From: Bacteroidota bacterium
GTDB taxonomy: Bacteria > Bacteroidota > Bacteroidia > Bacteroidales > VadinHA17
Direction of reading: 5' to 3'
NCBI GenBank assembly: GCA_021816545.1
Contig: JAKAXP010000121.1
Location: 1 to 7,105 of the forward strand
Length of the DNA stretch: 7,105 nt
Each line of letters begins with the position of its first letter. Within the stretch, counting starts at the first letter, position 1. Shown here one piece after another: positions 6,290-7,105 of the stretch. The notes beneath the pieces were generated by a model, which had not been told where the DNA came from, made no database searches, and was given only the letters and a program-made list of their open reading frames with translations. The position numbers were made by a program, and so were the translations under genes.

Positions 6290-7105
6290 ATGAAGACGAG
6301 AATCCTGTTACTCTCAATCCTCCTGGCGGTGGCAGTGTCAATGCAGGCCCAGAGGCGAATACTCAGCGTTCCGGAACTGCCGGGATATGTGACACTGAAA
6401 TGCGACTTTCACATGCATACCGTTTTTTCTGACGGCAACGTATGGCCCAACGTGCGCGTCGGAGAAGCCTGGCGTGACGGTCTTGATGCAATCTCAATCA
6501 CTGACCATCTTGAATATCAGCCCAAGAAACAGTATGTCCCTACCAACCACAGCGCAGCATGGGAAATAGCCAGGAATACTGCTGCTGATTACAACATCAT
6601 CCTTGTAAAGGGTTCGGAGATAACGCGTAAAATGCCTCCCGGCCACCTAAACGCACTGTTCATAACTGAACCTGATTCACTTGTGAAGGAAGACTTCATG
6701 AAGGCTATCGAAGCAGCCGTTGCCCAGGGTGCATTTATTGAGTGGAACCATCCGGGGTGGAAGAGTCAGCAACCTGACGGCATTCCGAGAATGTATCCTG
6801 TTCATGAGGAGCTCATTGCAAAAGGATGGCTGCACGGTATTGAGTATTACAATGACGTCGAATTCTACCCGCTTGTGATGGACATGTGCCGTGACAACAA
6901 ACTGGCTCTCATGGGCAACAGTGATGTACACGGCGTAATAAGCGAGGAATTTGCGGCACCGGCATATTCGCACCGACCAATGACGCTGGTTTTTGCCAAA
7001 GAACGTACACATGACTCACTGAAGGAGGCCATGTTCGCACGCCGCACTGCAGTATGGTACGGCGACAACCTTGCAGCATTTGAGGACATAGCAGCACCCC
7101 TTTTT
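6290..7105 (+). CDS. Exported PHP-domain metallo-phosphoesterase, C-terminus cut by window edge
   Basis: The frame is open for 272 codons to the window end. Residues 1-20 are a signal peptide (MKTRILLLSILLAVAVSMQA before Q21), so the enzyme should be exported to the periplasm. The PHP metal-binding set is intact: HMH at 41-43, SDG with Asp48, TDH at 71-73, Glu110 in KGSEIT, His119 in PPGHLN, NH at 153-154, and SDVHG at 211-215. PHP enzymes hydrolyse phosphomonoesters or phosphodiesters with a multi-metal centre; the exported Bacteroidota members resemble Sb-PDE-type phosphodiesterases rather than cytoplasmic histidinol phosphatase, but the substrate is not determined by what is visible. I expect roughly 100 or more residues to be missing. 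ATG 6290 leads straight into the signal peptide; ATG 6285 is out of frame and stops at once. The gene starts 24 bp after the transporter stop, suggesting co-transcription. Confidence 0.88.
   Translation, partial: MKTRILLLSILLAVAVSMQAQRRILSVPELPGYVTLKCDFHMHTVFSDGNVWPNVRVGEAWRDGLDAISITDHLEYQPKKQYVPTNHSAAWEIARNTAADYNIILVKGSEITRKMPPGHLNALFITEPDSLVKEDFMKAIEAAVAQGAFIEWNHPGWKSQQPDGIPRMYPVHEELIAKGWLHGIEYYNDVEFYPLVMDMCRDNKLALMGNSDVHGVISEEFAAPAYSHRPMTLVFAKERTHDSLKEAMFARRTAVWYGDNLAAFEDIAAPLF

Noticed and set aside
6677..7097. Minus-strand frames of 62-111 codons opposite the PHP gene
   Set aside because: The plus strand encodes the complete PHP metal-ligand set in this interval, so these are shadows.

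Overview
The window looks like chromosomal DNA from a member of the Bacteroidota, most likely Bacteroidales or a relative. Several independent signs agree: a SusC/RagA-type TonB-dependent outer-membrane transporter, a DUF4294 protein (a family I know from this phylum), starts without a clear Shine-Dalgarno sequence, and TAnnTTTG-type -7 promoter boxes. Base composition is moderate and looks even across the window. I see no insertion sequence, phage gene, CRISPR array, rRNA or tRNA. The window cuts through a gene at each end.

Layout. Positions 1-2397 (minus strand) hold the N-terminal 799 residues of a SusC-like receptor; its C-terminal barrel, and probably a SusD partner, lie beyond the left edge. 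Positions 2398-2707 are a 310-bp divergent intergenic region with a possible structured susC leader, a candidate promoter for each side, and a hairpin with a T-tract pointing toward susC. A DJ-1/PfpI-superfamily ElbB homologue follows on the plus strand (2708-3364). It converges, across 35 bp, on a minus-strand exported DUF4294 protein (3400-4011). A 104-bp divergent spacer then carries an exact TAnnTTTG box just upstream of each flanking gene. From there three plus-strand genes run closely together and may form an operon: a membrane protein with an HExxH motif resembling DUF3267 putative zincins (4116-4769), a 12-helix MFS transporter of the POT/PTR type (4817-6265), and an exported PHP-domain metallo-phosphoesterase cut by the right edge (6290-7105).

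How the genes might work together. The left side is a nutrient-uptake receptor of unknown substrate. The right-hand cluster combines an intramembrane protease-like protein, an inner-membrane peptide/solute-type carrier and an exported phosphoesterase. This fits envelope or nutrient-scavenging functions, but no shared pathway can be read from the sequence. I found no convincing new multi-gene system. The best leads are regulatory: two divergent promoters placed so close to their start codons that the mRNAs should be leaderless or nearly so, and the structured region upstream of susC.
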